Part shown: one piece after another, positions 43,791 to 56,000 of the stretch | Position numbering within the stretch: position 1 is the stretch's first letter | How the letters are laid out: every line of letters starts with the position of its first letter | Origin: Gnetum montanum | Taxonomy: Eukaryota > Streptophyta > Gnetopsida > Gnetales > Gnetaceae | Direction of reading: 5' to 3' | DNA: 64,000 bases | Assembly: GCA_015680685.1 (NCBI GenBank) | Contig: MNCI01034697.1 | Span: 1,500,516-1,564,515, forward strand | The notes under the pieces: model-generated | Told to the model about the DNA's origin: nothing | The model's input: the letters and a program-made list of their open reading frames with translations, nothing else | Databases searched by the model: none | Translations under genes and position numbers: made by a program

Positions 43791-45081
43791 TCTAACAGTG
43801 ATCCCTACGGCATCGTCGGCACCGGTGACGGTGACAGAGAGCAGAAAACAGCAGTAATAGCCTACATCATAGGCATGAGAGCGGCTTTAGCATCTGATTT
43901 GTCGCGTGAGTGATAGATGATATTGGCTAGCCATGGATGGATATCTAAGTCTAATGATGAGTAGAAACTAAAATGCTGAGAGTGTGAGATGATAAATTTA
44001 TTTCCCTAAGGAGTCAAGGATACACTTTTTAGTAGGAACTGCAACGTCTGAGTTGTCTTATCTATATACCATGGGTTTCTGCTTCCAATGGTGTGAATTT
44101 TGCTCATGAAATCTGAAGATGCTCTTTGACGTTTTAAGAGAAATGGCTGAAATTGCACTGAAATGTCGAAAACGACCTAGAATTGCATCATGATTAGCGA
44201 TGCTTTTCTACTGTTGGTACAAGGAATGTTAATTTCAATCATCCTAAAATTCATGTAATTGCAGTGTTGTTTGAGCAGGGACTTCATCTCTCATCTTACA
44301 TTTATTTGACTAGATCTACTGAATCTCTTTTGGCAAATGAAAGAATATTGTATATGCTATTAAACTTTGTTCATGAAGATCAATTCATCAAAGGCAGTTT
44401 CAAGTTTCCATTCTAATTGATCATTGGTTAAGCTGGGTTAGGTTGAGATATGTTAGAGCTTGGATTTAATGGAATATGGGTTGTTAAAAATAATAAGAGA
44501 ATAAAAATAAAAATCTACAGCGACTGGATGGAAGGAGAAAGTGTGTAGTCTCCACCAATTTGAATGGTACTCGTCTAACGGACAGGCGTTGCAAGAGATG
44601 ATAGATGCTTTCAAAAACCGTACATGCAGCGTAGCAACAAAGGTTACAACAACCGCAAATTTTTATGGAACACACGACAACATTACCAAACACAGTAGTA
44701 GTGCCTGACACCAACGCGTTCGTCATCATCATTACCAATCCATCAAGTGCGGCTACAAAGACACGAAGACACAACAAGACAAGTGTAGAACTGAATCAGT
44801 GGAACCAGGAGATTATTTAGCTGATGAATCAGGGTTACAGCTTATTCTAAAGAAAACTGTCATCGTTGAAAGTAAGTACAAAACTCGAATGCGCAAAATC
44901 GAAGTAACAAAATAAAATTTTAATTTCATATGGTTTGGTGGCTAAAAATAATTTCAGCATATTTTCTTACATGCAACTAAAATAAAATGACAATTGTATG
45001 GAGCACTTATTGTAATTGGACTAAGTTAAATAGATTAAAAAGATAGAGATTTTGGCTTTATTTCCTAAAATTATTATATAG
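43791..45081. other. No gene recognised; GC-richer patches of unknown origin
   Basis: 43791-43915 continues the open + frame of the Hsp70 copy but no longer resembles Hsp70 (GIVGTGDGDREQKTAVIAY), so a second sequence is joined there. 44484-44777 is open for 97 codons on the minus strand (Cys-rich), and the + strand also has a partial frame; neither has a recognisable domain. The rest is AT-rich. Confidence 0.35.
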
Positions 45082-46460
45082 GTTGTGACTTATTATGAAA
45101 GAAATATTTGTAATATTTGTAAAGAAACATGCCAATGTTAGCATGATTTTCTCCTAACTTCATGTATAAGTTATAGCTTCCTAACTTGTTGGACAAGTTA
45201 TAACTTCCTTACTTGAGAGAGAAGTTACCCAAGATATTTTATAATATCTAACTACCTATGAGACCCTATAAAAAGGCTTCAAGGGTCTTAGTAGAGGGGA
45301 AGGGGAGCATTTGTAAAGAAAACATTGTGAAAGATTGCTTGTAAGATGACTTGTTAAGGACAACATTTTAACCTCTTTGTCACAGTCCTGTGAGTTATGT
45401 TTATTTTTTTTATTTTGTTTAAATTGTTTAGCTAGTGGTTTAGATAGTATCATGCTTGGCAAGTAATTTTGGGATTTTTAGATTACTCTTATTGTTCTTG
45501 TTGCATGATAGAAAATTTCTATTAAAATTTTACCATATAAGAGCTTGTGTTTGAAAGTCTTAAGAGAATTTTAGTAGTGAATTTTATTATTGTGCAATGT
45601 ATAAGAACCACTATTGAGATTGTTGTAATAGAGCCTCTACATGTAGTCAAGCCATTGAATGATTCAATAGTCAAGAAGGTTCAGAAAATCTTTGGTATTT
45701 TGATAGGATCAGAATAGCTTCTTTTATCTTTAAAGTGAATTTCCATGGTATTTCAATCATAAATTGTCAAGTATTTTGAAGGTTCTATTGAATGTAATTG
45801 TTGACATCCATTATCTAGCCAAAATAAAGTCTGGTACGTGATAGTTTATGCAGCAATTTTTTGGGTAGCATAGTAGTATTGTCTTGAAAAAATTTCTTAT
45901 TTGAGCCTTGGAAGTTTGAACAATTTGTAGTTATTGAATTTGGGATAGCTTTATTGTGAATTGTTTACTCGTATCATTTTACCTTGTTTAAACATTTGAG
46001 ATCTTTACAAAAATCTGATTTCTTTTGTTCTTCTTTCTATTTCCATTGAATCTCGCTCTATTTCTAGTTTTCTTGTGGAACTATCTCTTTCTCTGGGGAA
46101 AATTAGAAGTAGATTCATAGAGTTGTGCTCAAATATTTTTGCAAAACTTTATTTGTTACAAGTAGGTATTATAAGGACTGCATAGACTTGGCAATTGAAC
46201 AAAATAGGAACTCTCAACAACTCATAGTACTTTGCAAAGTTGGTTGAATCTCTTTAAGATAAGTCATTTATAGTTTCATACACAACCCAATTGTTTCATT
46301 TTTCACAATAGCATACTACAATAGCACACACACATACTCACATTAACTACTGAGTCTATTTGGAGGTATCTAGGCCTTGGTGTTGCAAGAGACCAGCAAG
46401 TACCTAAATCCTGTTTGAGGACACTCGTTGGCGGTCACGTCCCAAACTGTTGCAAATAAT
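45082..46460 (+). repeat. Probable 5' LTR of a truncated gypsy element (ends approximate)
   Basis: A primer-binding site at 46466 marks the right end to within a few bases. A TATA box (CCCTATAAAAAGGC, 45267) and a candidate start TGTGACTTATTATG (45082) fit an LTR of about 1.4 kb. Short direct repeats AAGTTATARCTTCCTAACTTG (about 45165-45230) lie in the promoter region. No second LTR is in the window to confirm the ends. Confidence 0.5.
45267..45274 (+). promoter_or_regulatory. TATA box in the truncated-element LTR
   Basis: TATAAAAA in the context ACCCTATAAAAAGGC is a strong plant TATA consensus, about 1.2 kb before the primer site. Confidence 0.5.
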
Positions 46461-46465
46461 TCTTT

Positions 46466-46483
46466 TGGCGTTAGAAGGAGGGT
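46466..46483 (+). promoter_or_regulatory. Primer-binding site
   Basis: TGGCGTTAGAAGGAGGGT, preceded by TCTTT, matches the primer site of the nested Tat-like element at 24306 (TGGTGCTAGAAGGAGGGT). Confidence 0.7.
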
Positions 46484-46583
46484 TGAAAATTTAACCTCTA
46501 AGTTCATAAGCCTTATAATTTTAGCACATCAACCATTTTTTGTTACTATAAAGGCTTAAGAAATTAAATACTATTTTTAGTTC

Positions 46584-47473
46584 ATGATCAAGAAGATTGA
46601 TAGTTTGGAAAATTTAAAAATTTCAAAAGATATTCTTGATTCTAAGGCTGATTCTTCATTAGAAGAAGAACAATTTTTTTTTTTGAATTGGGAAGAAGTA
46701 GTGGAGTGAAAACTAGAAGATCAAGAAGATCACCCATTATATCTGGTTTATCAATTTATAAGAGAAGATCTAGAAAGTCTAAGAGTTCAACTATCTAAAG
46801 GAATAGGATGGCAAATCCTTGGCAAAGAGTTACATCATTAGGATTTCAAAATTACAATGATATTCCTAAGGTAGTTTACAAATATTTTCCTGAGCCTTTC
46901 ATTCCTAGAAAAGCTTATTTAGCTGAAGAATATATTCACAAATTTGAGTTAGCTTTAGCTCATGCAAATATTCAACATCAAGATCAAGCTTGTAGGTTGT
47001 TTGTATCAAATCTAAAGGGTATGACTCAGATTTGATATTCAAACTTACCAAGTAATAGTATTACAAGTTAGGATGACATGAAGAATCATTTCTTAGCCCA
47101 GTTTGGTAATCAATTAGATCAACAACAACTATACTATGGGCTAATACAAGCTAAGCAAGGAGTTAAAGAGTCAATTAGAGATTTTAACATCAAGTTTCAA
47201 CGAATTTGTGGACTCTTTCAAACACAGTATAGACCATCAGAAGAAATGCTTAAAGAAACTTATCTTAAGGCTGTCAACCCCAACATTTCAATTTGGTTAA
47301 GGAGAACTCCAAACTTAACTACACTAAATGACTACTTTAGTGAAGCTATACAATTAGAAAAACAGTTGAACTTGAATCTTGAAGAAAATATTGCAATTAA
47401 AAAAAGAGAAGAAAGAGTTATGATTTCTATGCAAGATTTTGCTCAATTTCAAGCTTGTTTGGGATGCTTATAA
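46584..47473 (+). pseudogene. Ty3/gypsy-type gag fragment
   Basis: ATG at 46584 (MIKKIDSLENLKIS) opens an acidic leader. A frame change near 46800 leads to MANPWQRVTSLGFQNYNDIP, then AEEYIHKFELALAHANIQHQDQACRLFVSNLKG, DDMKNHFLAQFGNQLDQQ, GVKESIRDFNIKFQRICG and WLRRTPNLTTLNDYFSEAIQLEKQL. This is a retrotransposon capsid-type gag domain. Two internal stops (TGA 47033, TAG about 47070) sit where Trp is expected in W-SNLPSNSITSW, so both fit G-to-A changes. It stops at 47473; no protease or pol follows. Confidence 0.8.
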
Positions 47474-48024
47474 GATGCACACATTTATCCTTAAGTCTCT
47501 ACTTTGTAGAAAATGGGTGGTGATCGAGCTAGAGAAGCTAAAGCCTCCCCAACAAGTTTGGATATCCTTGTGATGTTGTTCACAAGGAATAAGGGCAATG
47601 TCATTCTATAAGGATAATGGTTAAGATAACATGGAATCCAAGTGGATCTCCATACTCAGTCTAGTTCCTATTCTATAAGGGAAGCAACCTTTGTTTTGCT
47701 AGTAAGGCATACTCTATCATTTCATGTTATCTTAACCATCTTATTTAACATCCTCTTTATTTTTCTATACAGGTAACATTATGACTACCTTTTAAAAACT
47801 TGGGATGTTCCCTCTCCTTGCAAGAATCTTGGGGCATTCTTTTCCCTTTGAAAAATATTTGTGCTTTCTTCTTGGAGAATTACTAGAAATTTGTGCTTTT
47901 TACTCAAATTCATAATCGAAGAATGCACGCTTCCTACTCAGAGTCATAACAGAAAATGTATGCTTCTTACTTGAAGTCACAATGAAAAATATGTACTCCT
48001 CACTCAAAGGCGCTACATCTTTGC
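47474..48024. other. No gene; hairpin and a 33-bp degenerate repeat
   Basis: A 17-bp perfect inverted repeat (47617-47633 and 47723-47739, ATGGTTAAGATAACATG and its complement) could form a hairpin with an 89-nt loop. About four degenerate 33-bp units (YACTCARAGTCATAAYRGAAAATGTATGC type) occupy 47880-48010. Confidence 0.6.
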
Positions 48025-49281
48025 TGTCACAACATAAAAATTTGCATAAATTTAATGATTAATTCATTGATGCTATTAGATGTGTTTCAATAAATTATAG
48101 GATTATGTTATTATTAATACTAATAATATTATTATCATTGTTATTGCTATTGTTAGTTTTCTACATAAGTGAATATGATCTGCTACTAGGATATGGTGTT
48201 AAAATTTTGTATCCTTTGTTCTACTACTCCTAAAGTGTAGTCATAAATATACCATATATTTTATGATTAAAGGTTGTAATCCAATTATCCCTGGAAGTTT
48301 TTCTTTTTTTCAATTATTATTTCTTTTCAAGTATTTGGATATGCATATTTTATTCTTTTACACATTTAGTTATGTATATTCAATCTTTATTATGAAAATT
48401 TTGTTACACGTATTTATTCTTTATTATGAACATTTAATTATGTACCTTTTATAATTATTATGCTTATGTGATTATATAATACTCTATTCATGGAGCAATT
48501 TTAAACTTGACCCTACCCAAAACATGTCTCTTATTACTTTTTGTCATTAAACTAGGATTTGGAGTTCTTTTTTAATTATAAACAAATATTACATAAATCA
48601 TATTTGTTAAAAAAGTACCTTAGGATGATGCCCTACCTAGAATCTAACCTTACCAATGTGTTAGGGATGTTCAAAAATGTAGTTTTTAACCTTTGGTTCA
48701 CTAGAATTGGAGTTTCAGTTTTCAAGATATCATATTTTCTAATTTGCTAAAATATTGTAAAAGTTTCAAAATTTGAACTAGAAAACCATGATAAGTAATT
48801 CCTAAATGAGATTTTAGCTTACCATTTAGTAGAGCACTTGATAAGGATTTCGTAGATTCAAATGAAATTAGATTTGATGTCTTGATGTGCATGTTATGGG
48901 TGTTTGAATGCAAGGGTATTAAGGGAGAGACAAAATAAGAAAAAGAACTTATATAAATTGTTTATGTTTAAAAAAAATCTAAAAATCAAAAATAAAATTT
49001 CCTTTTATGCTGAAGCAAAGAAAAGTGTATATGTTATGCATAGCGTATATGCTTAACATAGTGTATATGATAAATGCTTAATATATAAAAAATGTTATAT
49101 ATGTTACTTTTTTTTGCATCACCTTATAATTTATTCCATCACCTTGCATCATTTTTTTCTATTTGTTATATAGAAACCCTTTCTTAGGTTGTTTTTTGAT
49201 CTAAAGCTTGATTTTTGCCCAATTTCTTTTGTTTGAAGCCTGTTTCTTTCATTTCTAAACATGTACCAAGTCTAGGTGTCA
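48025..49281 (+). repeat. Left arm of the inverted repeat
   Basis: From TGTCACAACATAAAAATTTG to CCAAGTCTAGGTGTCA. Contains the pairs TATGTTATGCATAGCGTATA (about 49029) and ATTAAGGGAGAGACAAAATA (about 48919), whose complements are found in the right arm near 51745 and 51840. Short open frames here are not genes. Confidence 0.85.
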
Positions 49282-49603
49282 TAAATCTTCTAGAAATCTT
49301 AATGCAATCTAAATATCCAAAGAAAATATATATTTTAATTATTTAATTATTTGGTATCCAAAGATATCATAAATATTTCTAGCAAAAATTCAAAGAATGT
49401 ATATTTTAGGTAGGCATCTTTGAAGGCTAGGTTTTGGTTATCCTCACTACCAATAGGAACTATTAGATCTTTGAATAACCTTACTACTATCATTGGATTA
49501 TCCTTTAAATTATTTTAATATAAAAAAATATTATCCTCTTGGAATAACCTCACTACTATTATCATATTATCCTTGTGACCTCAAAAAAGTCACTCATGGT
49601 TGG
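49282..49603. other. Left part of the palindrome loop
   Basis: AT-rich, with a repeated phrase AATAACCTYACTACTATYAT (about 49475 and 49545). No gene. Confidence 0.5.
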
Positions 49604-50576
49604 TGATGAGCATCAAAGTGTCACATCAATGGGCCACATTAATGGGGCCACGTCAACGTAGCATTTGCTACATCTATGGGGCCTTGTTGATGCAGTCGTG
49701 TAGCAAAAACTATAAATATGAGTTCTCAACTATTTATGGATTATAAAATTATAGTAGTAGTAGAGCTCTTGTAGTTTGTCCATTTGACAGGTAGAATATT
49801 TTTTTAAGTTCCTACAGCAAGAGTTAGAAAGGGTATGGATATTTATTTGAGCATTGTTGTACCTAAACCATACCTATGTGTACAGCAATAAAGATAAGCC
49901 TTTTGATCAACCTTGTAGCACTTAGAATATATTAATGATTTATTTATGCATTTATTGTTTTCATAAAATATTTAATTAATTAAGATAAATTAGAATTTAA
50001 GTGATTAGTTAATTAATTAAGCTAAATATATTAAGTACATAAGTACGATCACTTTGAGTGTAAACATGTATTTACTTGGTAATCCTAGTAGCACTATTGG
50101 TTGGTGCACCCAGTAGTGTAGTGCTTGGTAAGCTAGCAGTGGATACGTGGGTTTAGGGCATGTACAGAAAATGGGATTGGATGCTTATGTTAGGATTAGT
50201 TAGATACTAGTTAAGTGGTTAAATTAGATTAGTTGTTAAATTATTTCATTTCTCTACTCTAAGCACCAAAGAACATAAAACACAAAACGATAAAAATCAT
50301 ATGCCTCGATTACACTTAACCATACCTTTGTACATCACAAGTGTAGTTGGGAAGACAATGAATGACCTTAGGGCAAGGTTCACTTCCTAGAAGTTTAGTG
50401 TACTAGAAACCATAGAGTCTGCAAAATTTGATCAAATCGTGCGTGAACACTTAACTCCCCACGTGTTATGAAGCAAATGTAAAGAAATTATAAATTTTTA
50501 GTAGTATTTAAAGAGTTTTTGGGTTGCGTCGTAAGATTTGTATGGTTGGGCGTAGGGGTACCTCGACTGCTCATCA
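49604..50576 (+). repeat. Solo Athila-like LTR (973 bp) with target duplication
   Basis: TGATGAGCATCAAAG to GACTGCTCATCA, with TATAAATA at 49711-49718, AATAAAGATAAG at 49887, the GGTAATCCTAGTAGCAC block and the terminal GGTTGGGCGTAGGGGTACCT block of the family. Flanks are GTTGG (49599-49603) and GCTGG (50577-50581), four of five identical. There is no internal region, so it is a product of LTR-LTR recombination. Confidence 0.88.
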
Positions 50577-51506
50577 GCTGGATCTTAGCAATAGCCTCAC
50601 TATTAGCATCCTCGATGGTCGAGGTACACACATCATTAAAAGGATAGATCTGGACTATGCCTCATTGCAACTCCATTAGATTCAACTGCTTAGTGCCATG
50701 GTCTTGGCCAAATCCATAGCCTCACATGAACTTACAAATTAGAATCAAGGGTAGAAAATGCATCTAACAATTCTTGTTCTTGTGGGATGGGTCCCACTAA
50801 GGAACACTCCACCATTGCACGTAGATAGGAACATTTAAAAGATTTGTGGCTTCCACTATCAACTGAGCACAAATGGTCACATAATTATTAATATTTTATT
50901 CGAAAAATCCAAAAGTTTTCAAAAATGTCCAAAAATCCATAATAGCTAAAATTTCACAAAATTCTCACAAAATCATGTTTATTTCATGAGATAATTTTCC
51001 AAAGTTTCCAAAAATCCATAATAGGAAAAATTCTCTAAAATTCTCACAAAATCATATTTATATCATGAGCTGATCCAAAATAATCATAAATTAGTTGAGA
51101 AACAAGTTGGAAAAAATTCCCACAATTTCAAAATTCATATAAAAGATAGAATATGGTCTAGACAAGGTTAAAATACCAATTTCCATATAAAATAAGCCCA
51201 AAATAATAAAAATTTGGTAGAATCTCAACATAATAATTAAACTCATGGAAAAGTAGCATAAAACTAGGAAGCAAAAGGAAAGTGCATAAAATCCATAGCA
51301 AAATAGGATAACTACATAAAAAGCAATATAAAATAATCTTTAACTACATAAAAAGCAATATAAAATAATCTTTCTTACTCACCAAAATGCCAAAAATGAG
51401 CCTTTTAGTTTGTTTTGAATTATGACACTAGAAACCCTTTTACAATTCAAAACAAGTTGTACTGAAGGCCAAAATCTATTTATAAGCAAAAAAATCACAT
51501 GCAACA
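50577..51506. other. Right part of the palindrome loop
   Basis: No gene recognised. Two direct duplications are visible: AAAATCCATAATAG-type segments of about 78 bp (about 50930-51075) and an exact 32-bp pair starting AACTACATAAAAAGCAATAT (about 51309-51371). Confidence 0.55.
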
Positions 51507-52760
51507 TGACACATAGACTTGGTACGTGTTTAGAAACAAAAGAAACATGCTTCAAACAAAAGAAATATGGTAAAAATTAGGTTTCATATGAAGAAACAAC
51601 ATGATAAAGGGTTTATGTTTTAAGTATAGAAAAAAATGATGCAAGGTAGTGAAAGAAATCATGAGACAATGTTAAAAAAAATAACATATATAACATTTGT
51701 TATATATTAAGTGTATATCATATATGATATGTTAAGCATATACGCTATGCATAACATATGCACTTTTCTTTGCTTCAACCTAAAAGGAAATTTGATTTTT
51801 TGATTTTTTTAACATAAAATTTTTTATAATTTCTTTTTCTCCCTTAATACCCTCACATTCAAATGCCCATAGCATACACATCAGGACTCTAAATCAAATT
51901 CCATTTAAATTTACAAGATTCTTATCAAGGGATCTACTAAATTGTATTTTGAAATCTCATCTAGGTGTTACTTATTATGGTCATCTAATTTACATACCAA
52001 AACTTTTATGGTATTTTAGCAAATTAGAAAATATGATATCTTGAGAATTGTAAATCCAATTCTAGTGAATCAATGGTTAAAACCTACATTTTCAAATGTA
52101 CCACACACATTGGTAAGATTAGATTCTATGCAAGACATCATCCTAAGGTACTTAACAAATTTGATTTATGCAATATTTATTTATAATAAAAAATGAACTC
52201 CAAATCCTAGTTTATTGACAAAAAGTAACAAGGGATCTATTTTGGTTAGGGTTAAGGTTTAAAATTACTCCATGAACAGAGTATTATATAATCACATATG
52301 CATAATAAAAATACAAGATACATAATTAGATATGCATAATAAAGAATAAATATGAAAACTTTGCATAATAAAGATTGAATATACATAACTAAATGCGTAA
52401 TAGAATAAAATATGAATATCCAAAGACTTGTAAAGGAATAATAATTGATAGAAAGAAAAAATTACAGTGATAATTGGATTTCAACATTTAATCATAAAAT
52501 ATATAGTAGATTTATGATTGCACTCAAGTAGTAGTAAAACAAAGGATACAAAACTTTAACAACATATCCTAGCAGTAGATTGTATTCAATTATGTAGGAA
52601 ACTATCAACAACAATAACAATAATGATAATAGTAATATTCATAGCAATAATAATATAATTCTATAATTTAACAAAGAATATTAGAGCTAATCTATTAAAA
52701 TGCATCTAATAGTATCAAGGAATTAATCATTAAATATATGCAAATTTCTAGGTTATGACA
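51507..52760 (-). repeat. Right arm of the inverted repeat
   Basis: Reverse complement of the left arm, starting TGTCATAACCTAGAAATTTG (from 52760) and ending CTATGTGTCA at 51507. Confidence 0.85.
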
Positions 52761-52765
52761 TTTGT

Positions 52766-53036
52766 CTTCTCTTACTAATGCATGCACGTGTACATGTGCA
52801 CATACATACATTCTTTCTATGGATATATTTATTTCTTTCATTTTCACAGAGATTTGTATTTATAGAAAATTTGATTTTCCAAGTTTCATTAAGATGGTTA
52901 AACTCAAAATCCCATTTGTTATTTACTATAATATTTAACAAAGTATTTGACATAAGAAAGAACCTTTACCAAGATCTCCCATAAAACAAGAATTGTTTTC
53001 TAACATAATTGGTGAAGTGTCTTCATCAGGGTGTGT
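52766..53036. other. No gene recognised
   Basis: AT-rich flank between the palindrome and the next LTR; two overlapping open frames on opposite strands look random. Confidence 0.4.
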
Positions 53037-53509
53037 TGATGGGATGCCATCAACATAATCCTGTTGATGTGGTCGTGTTGACACGTGGTTTGATGCATTG
53101 ACGTGATCCCGTTGATGCAGTATCTTTTCTTGCCTATAAATAGATATTTACCAACCTCATTGATGACATCCATTGTTTAGTATCTTGGCGAAGCTCTTGC
53201 ATTTTCTTTATTTGAAAGTTAAAATATTTTCTAAGTGCCCATAGTAAGAGTGAGAAGTGTACAGATCTTTATTTGAGTATTGATATACCTGAGCACCTTA
53301 GTATGAACAACAATAAAGACAAGCTTTCTTCATAAACCTTGCAGCACTTGGGATTAGTTCAATATTTAATTAATGGATTCATTATTTGAGAAATTTACTT
53401 TAATGCATTTAATTAATTAATTAGCTAGTGATTAATTAATAATTTGATATCGCTTAGTGAATGCTAGTGACTTCTATGGTTGGATGTAGGGAATGCTCGC
53501 TAGTCATCA
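53037..53509 (+). repeat. 5' LTR of the third Athila-like element (473 bp, internally deleted)
   Basis: TGATGGGATGCCATC to GCTAGTCATCA, with TATAAATA at 53135-53142 and CAATAAAGACAAGC near 53310. The middle block with GGTAACCCAGTAGCG-type repeats present in the 0.8-1.0 kb LTRs is missing, which explains the short length. Its head has GTTGATGNRGTCGTGTTGAC-type repeats. Confidence 0.75.
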
Positions 53510-53529
53510 TTAGTCTCATTACCCAAGAC
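53510..53529 (+). promoter_or_regulatory. Decayed primer-binding site
   Basis: TTAGTCTCATTACCCAAGAC lies directly after the LTR and aligns with TTGGCGCTATTGTTGGGGAC at 19118; the following CTTTAGTTAG also matches. Confidence 0.55.
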
Positions 53530-53660
53530 TTTAGTTAGTTACGTGCATTATCCAAAAGTTAGTGAAATTATTTAATGACATTGTAACGGACTCGAAAGTT
53601 AACATCATTAAGAAAAATAATAAAAACAAAAATAGCACACTATTTTTCTTCTAATCTAAT

Positions 53661-55590
53661 ATGGCTTGTTCTCATAGGGAAGATTCTCTGCCATTGTACA
53701 AAGGTAGATTTAATCAAAAAAGGTGTGAAGGATCAAAACTGCTAGTGCTCCAACAATTTAGAGTGGTATATACTCATCTTGAAGAGTATGTACTAGAATT
53801 CACCTTTATCTTACATTAGGATGAACAACTATGGTTGAGGGACATAGAGGGTAACATTGTGTTGCTAATCGATCGATCAATTTCTATGATGCTACTCCAA
53901 ACTCTCATGAAGTTGGACATCTAGGGGTTCAATGATGAATATGTTGTGTAGGATTATGAATATCAGGATTATCATCTCATTGAGGCACAATGAAAGAAAA
54001 ATCAACAATAGGAGATGCACTACAAGGTGTCAAAGGGGAAATGGTTCACAAACCTCTTATTCTTTCTGGGCTAGAAGGAAGGTGAGGATCCCTTCTTTGG
54101 GGGTTCAGAAAATATTAACTCTTCTCCATTCTTCTTTGATGAAGGAGGCCTTAACTAGAATTTATAGTCCATTGGAAATAATCTTGGTTTGGGGAAGAAT
54201 AGATCCCATGACCACGGGGACTCCAAAAGAGGGATTCAAGGTAGGAACCATGACAAGGACCACGATAAAGAAGGACATGGTGAAGTTGGCCGTGACCTAA
54301 GAAGAGGGAGTAGTAGGCATCATGCTAGTGCTAGCTCTCCTCCCTCTTCACCTTTGACATCCTCATCTTCTTCCTCCTCTGGGTTTGATTGAAGTAGCAA
54401 AGGATGTGATTGTGATGGAGGTGATCAATAGAACAAAGATGATCATGGAGCCTGCCAGAATAGTAGAGACTAGGTGCATGGACATTCAAGGGAGGTCCAC
54501 CACCATGAATGAAGGAGTACTAGAGGACATCATAGGAATCATGCCCATAATAAGGGTTATTAATATGATGAGCCTTTTCTTGCAACAAGGAACATGTTGA
54601 ATATTGCTGAGACCATGAGAATTCCAACAAGGCATGTTAAAGACAATAGAATCAAATGGTTGGATATTAAAAATATTTCCAAGTTTGAAGAGGGATACAA
54701 CTTACATCCACAAAATCATCTTTAGGCCTTTAACAATGCTTGTGCCTTGAAGAACATTAAAAATGATGGTGGGTGTGACATCTACGAATATGAACATCCT
54801 AAGGGATGTTGCCCTGCTATGTCACACTTATAGGAGTTTTGGATGTACACGCTAAATCCTAGATTGGTAAGAAGGTAAGAAGCCAGGAGGTTGCCTTATC
54901 CTCAAGGCAACTACAGGAAGTTCTACTAATAGCAAGCCTACTATTCAAGTGAAGATCCACCCCAACCTCATGAGTAGTACTAGTAGTAGTAGTATCCAAA
55001 GTTGTGGGGGATGCCACCACCAACGTAACAGTACCCTTATAGGTAGCTAGATCCATATGGGTACTATGTTCAACAATTAATTTCTCCATGTGACGTTTTT
55101 AGTCATGCATCTTCCAAACACCACTACTACCCTTTTGAATATTATATAGCTTAATCTCCAAGAGGGGAATTCCCATTTTCATTCTACCCTCCTCATCCTT
55201 TTGCACTTGTACCTCCACCCTGAACTCAATTAGCATGAGCTCCATCCATGCAGGGTGAAATTCTTACCCATCCATAGCAAAGAAACACCACAAGGGTTGT
55301 TAACTTACAACCAGCTTTCCAACTAAGTGGTTTAGAAAATAAACCCTTAAAAAGAGCTTTCTTTTGGACCAACAATCCTTTTAAGTTATCAAAGGCACCT
55401 ATGGTTGATGACCCTGCTTCTCCCTCATCCTTTGCTACATCATTTGAGCCCTTCAAACTAAATGCCTCCCAAAGTGCATACTATCATGTTGACCAATGCG
55501 GTTACCGATTAGATCAAGGTTGATCATCTTCCTAGGAAAAGATGTAATCATGGAAGTCCCTTAATTTACTTAAAAATATCTAAGAATAGG
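53661..55590 (+). pseudogene. Athila-like gag, third copy
   Basis: ATG at 53661 (MACSHREDSLPLY) is followed by VVYTHLEEYVLEFTFILH (about 53765-53815), as in the other copies. A basic, Asp/His/Ser-rich region lies at 54190-54600. The start of the capsid-like region (MLNIAETMRIPTRHVKDNRIKW, about 54594-54660) is present, but most of the capsid region (about 54740-54770) is deleted: the sequence jumps from ALKNIKND to GGCDIYEYEHPKGCCP, the knuckle-like motif with the second Cys changed to Tyr. The remainder is broken. Confidence 0.8.
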
Positions 55591-56000
55591 CCTTGCAAGG
55601 CTCCTTTGGAGTTAGGTTCTGGTGTGAATTTGATCTTTCATGAAATGTACAAAGCTTGGAACCTACATCATCATAATAAGAGCAACATTTGTCTTGAGTT
55701 AGTAGATCAATCCATCATTGTTGCCTTGTGATTGATGAAGGACATTGTGACCACCGTCTGTGGGTGGTCCTCTCCTACTAACTTCCTGGTGATTTGTGTA
55801 GACAACTACAAGGGAGACTTCCCAATCATCATGGGGAGGGCTTGGATGTGTGCAATAGATGCATGGCTGGGAATTAGAGACCTCACCTTAAGAATTTCTA
55901 AGCATAATAAATTTGGAAAGATCAAGAGAAAGCATGTTCAATGCATCCTGTATAGTGACATAGGGTGCAACTGTGTGTAGAAATTATGGATTGTAAAAAG
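55591..56000 (+). pseudogene. Athila-like protease, third copy
   Basis: PLELGSGVNLIFHEMYKAWNL (about 55600-55660) corresponds to the LLDSGS...EMY region; the catalytic Asp is Glu here. Then MKDIVTTVCGWSSPTNFLVI and FPIIMGRAWMCAIDAWLGI (55735-55880). Confidence 0.75.

Larger units (their letters stand above)
48025..52760. mobile_element. 4.7-kb palindromic element with 1.25-kb inverted arms
   Basis: Left arm 48025-49281 and right arm 51507-52760 are reverse complements with indels and substitutions (over 80% alike by eye). The outer ends are TGTCACAAC...AAATTTGCATA and its complement ...GGTTATGACA, giving TG/CA termini. The flanking 5-mers TTTGC (48020-48024) and TTTGT (52761-52765) differ at one base, suggesting a 5-bp target duplication. 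The loop (49282-51506) holds a solo Athila-like LTR plus AT-rich DNA; no transposase or integrase is recognisable. It may be a foldback-like DNA element, or two LTRs of an unknown family in opposite orientation. Confidence 0.75.

Noticed and set aside
42985-43913. Functional Hsp70 gene
   Set aside because: Both ends are missing, and there are stops, two frameshifts and an internal deletion.
43713-43913. 66-codon frame as a separate gene
   Set aside because: It starts inside the Hsp70 pseudogene in its correct frame and merely continues past the break.
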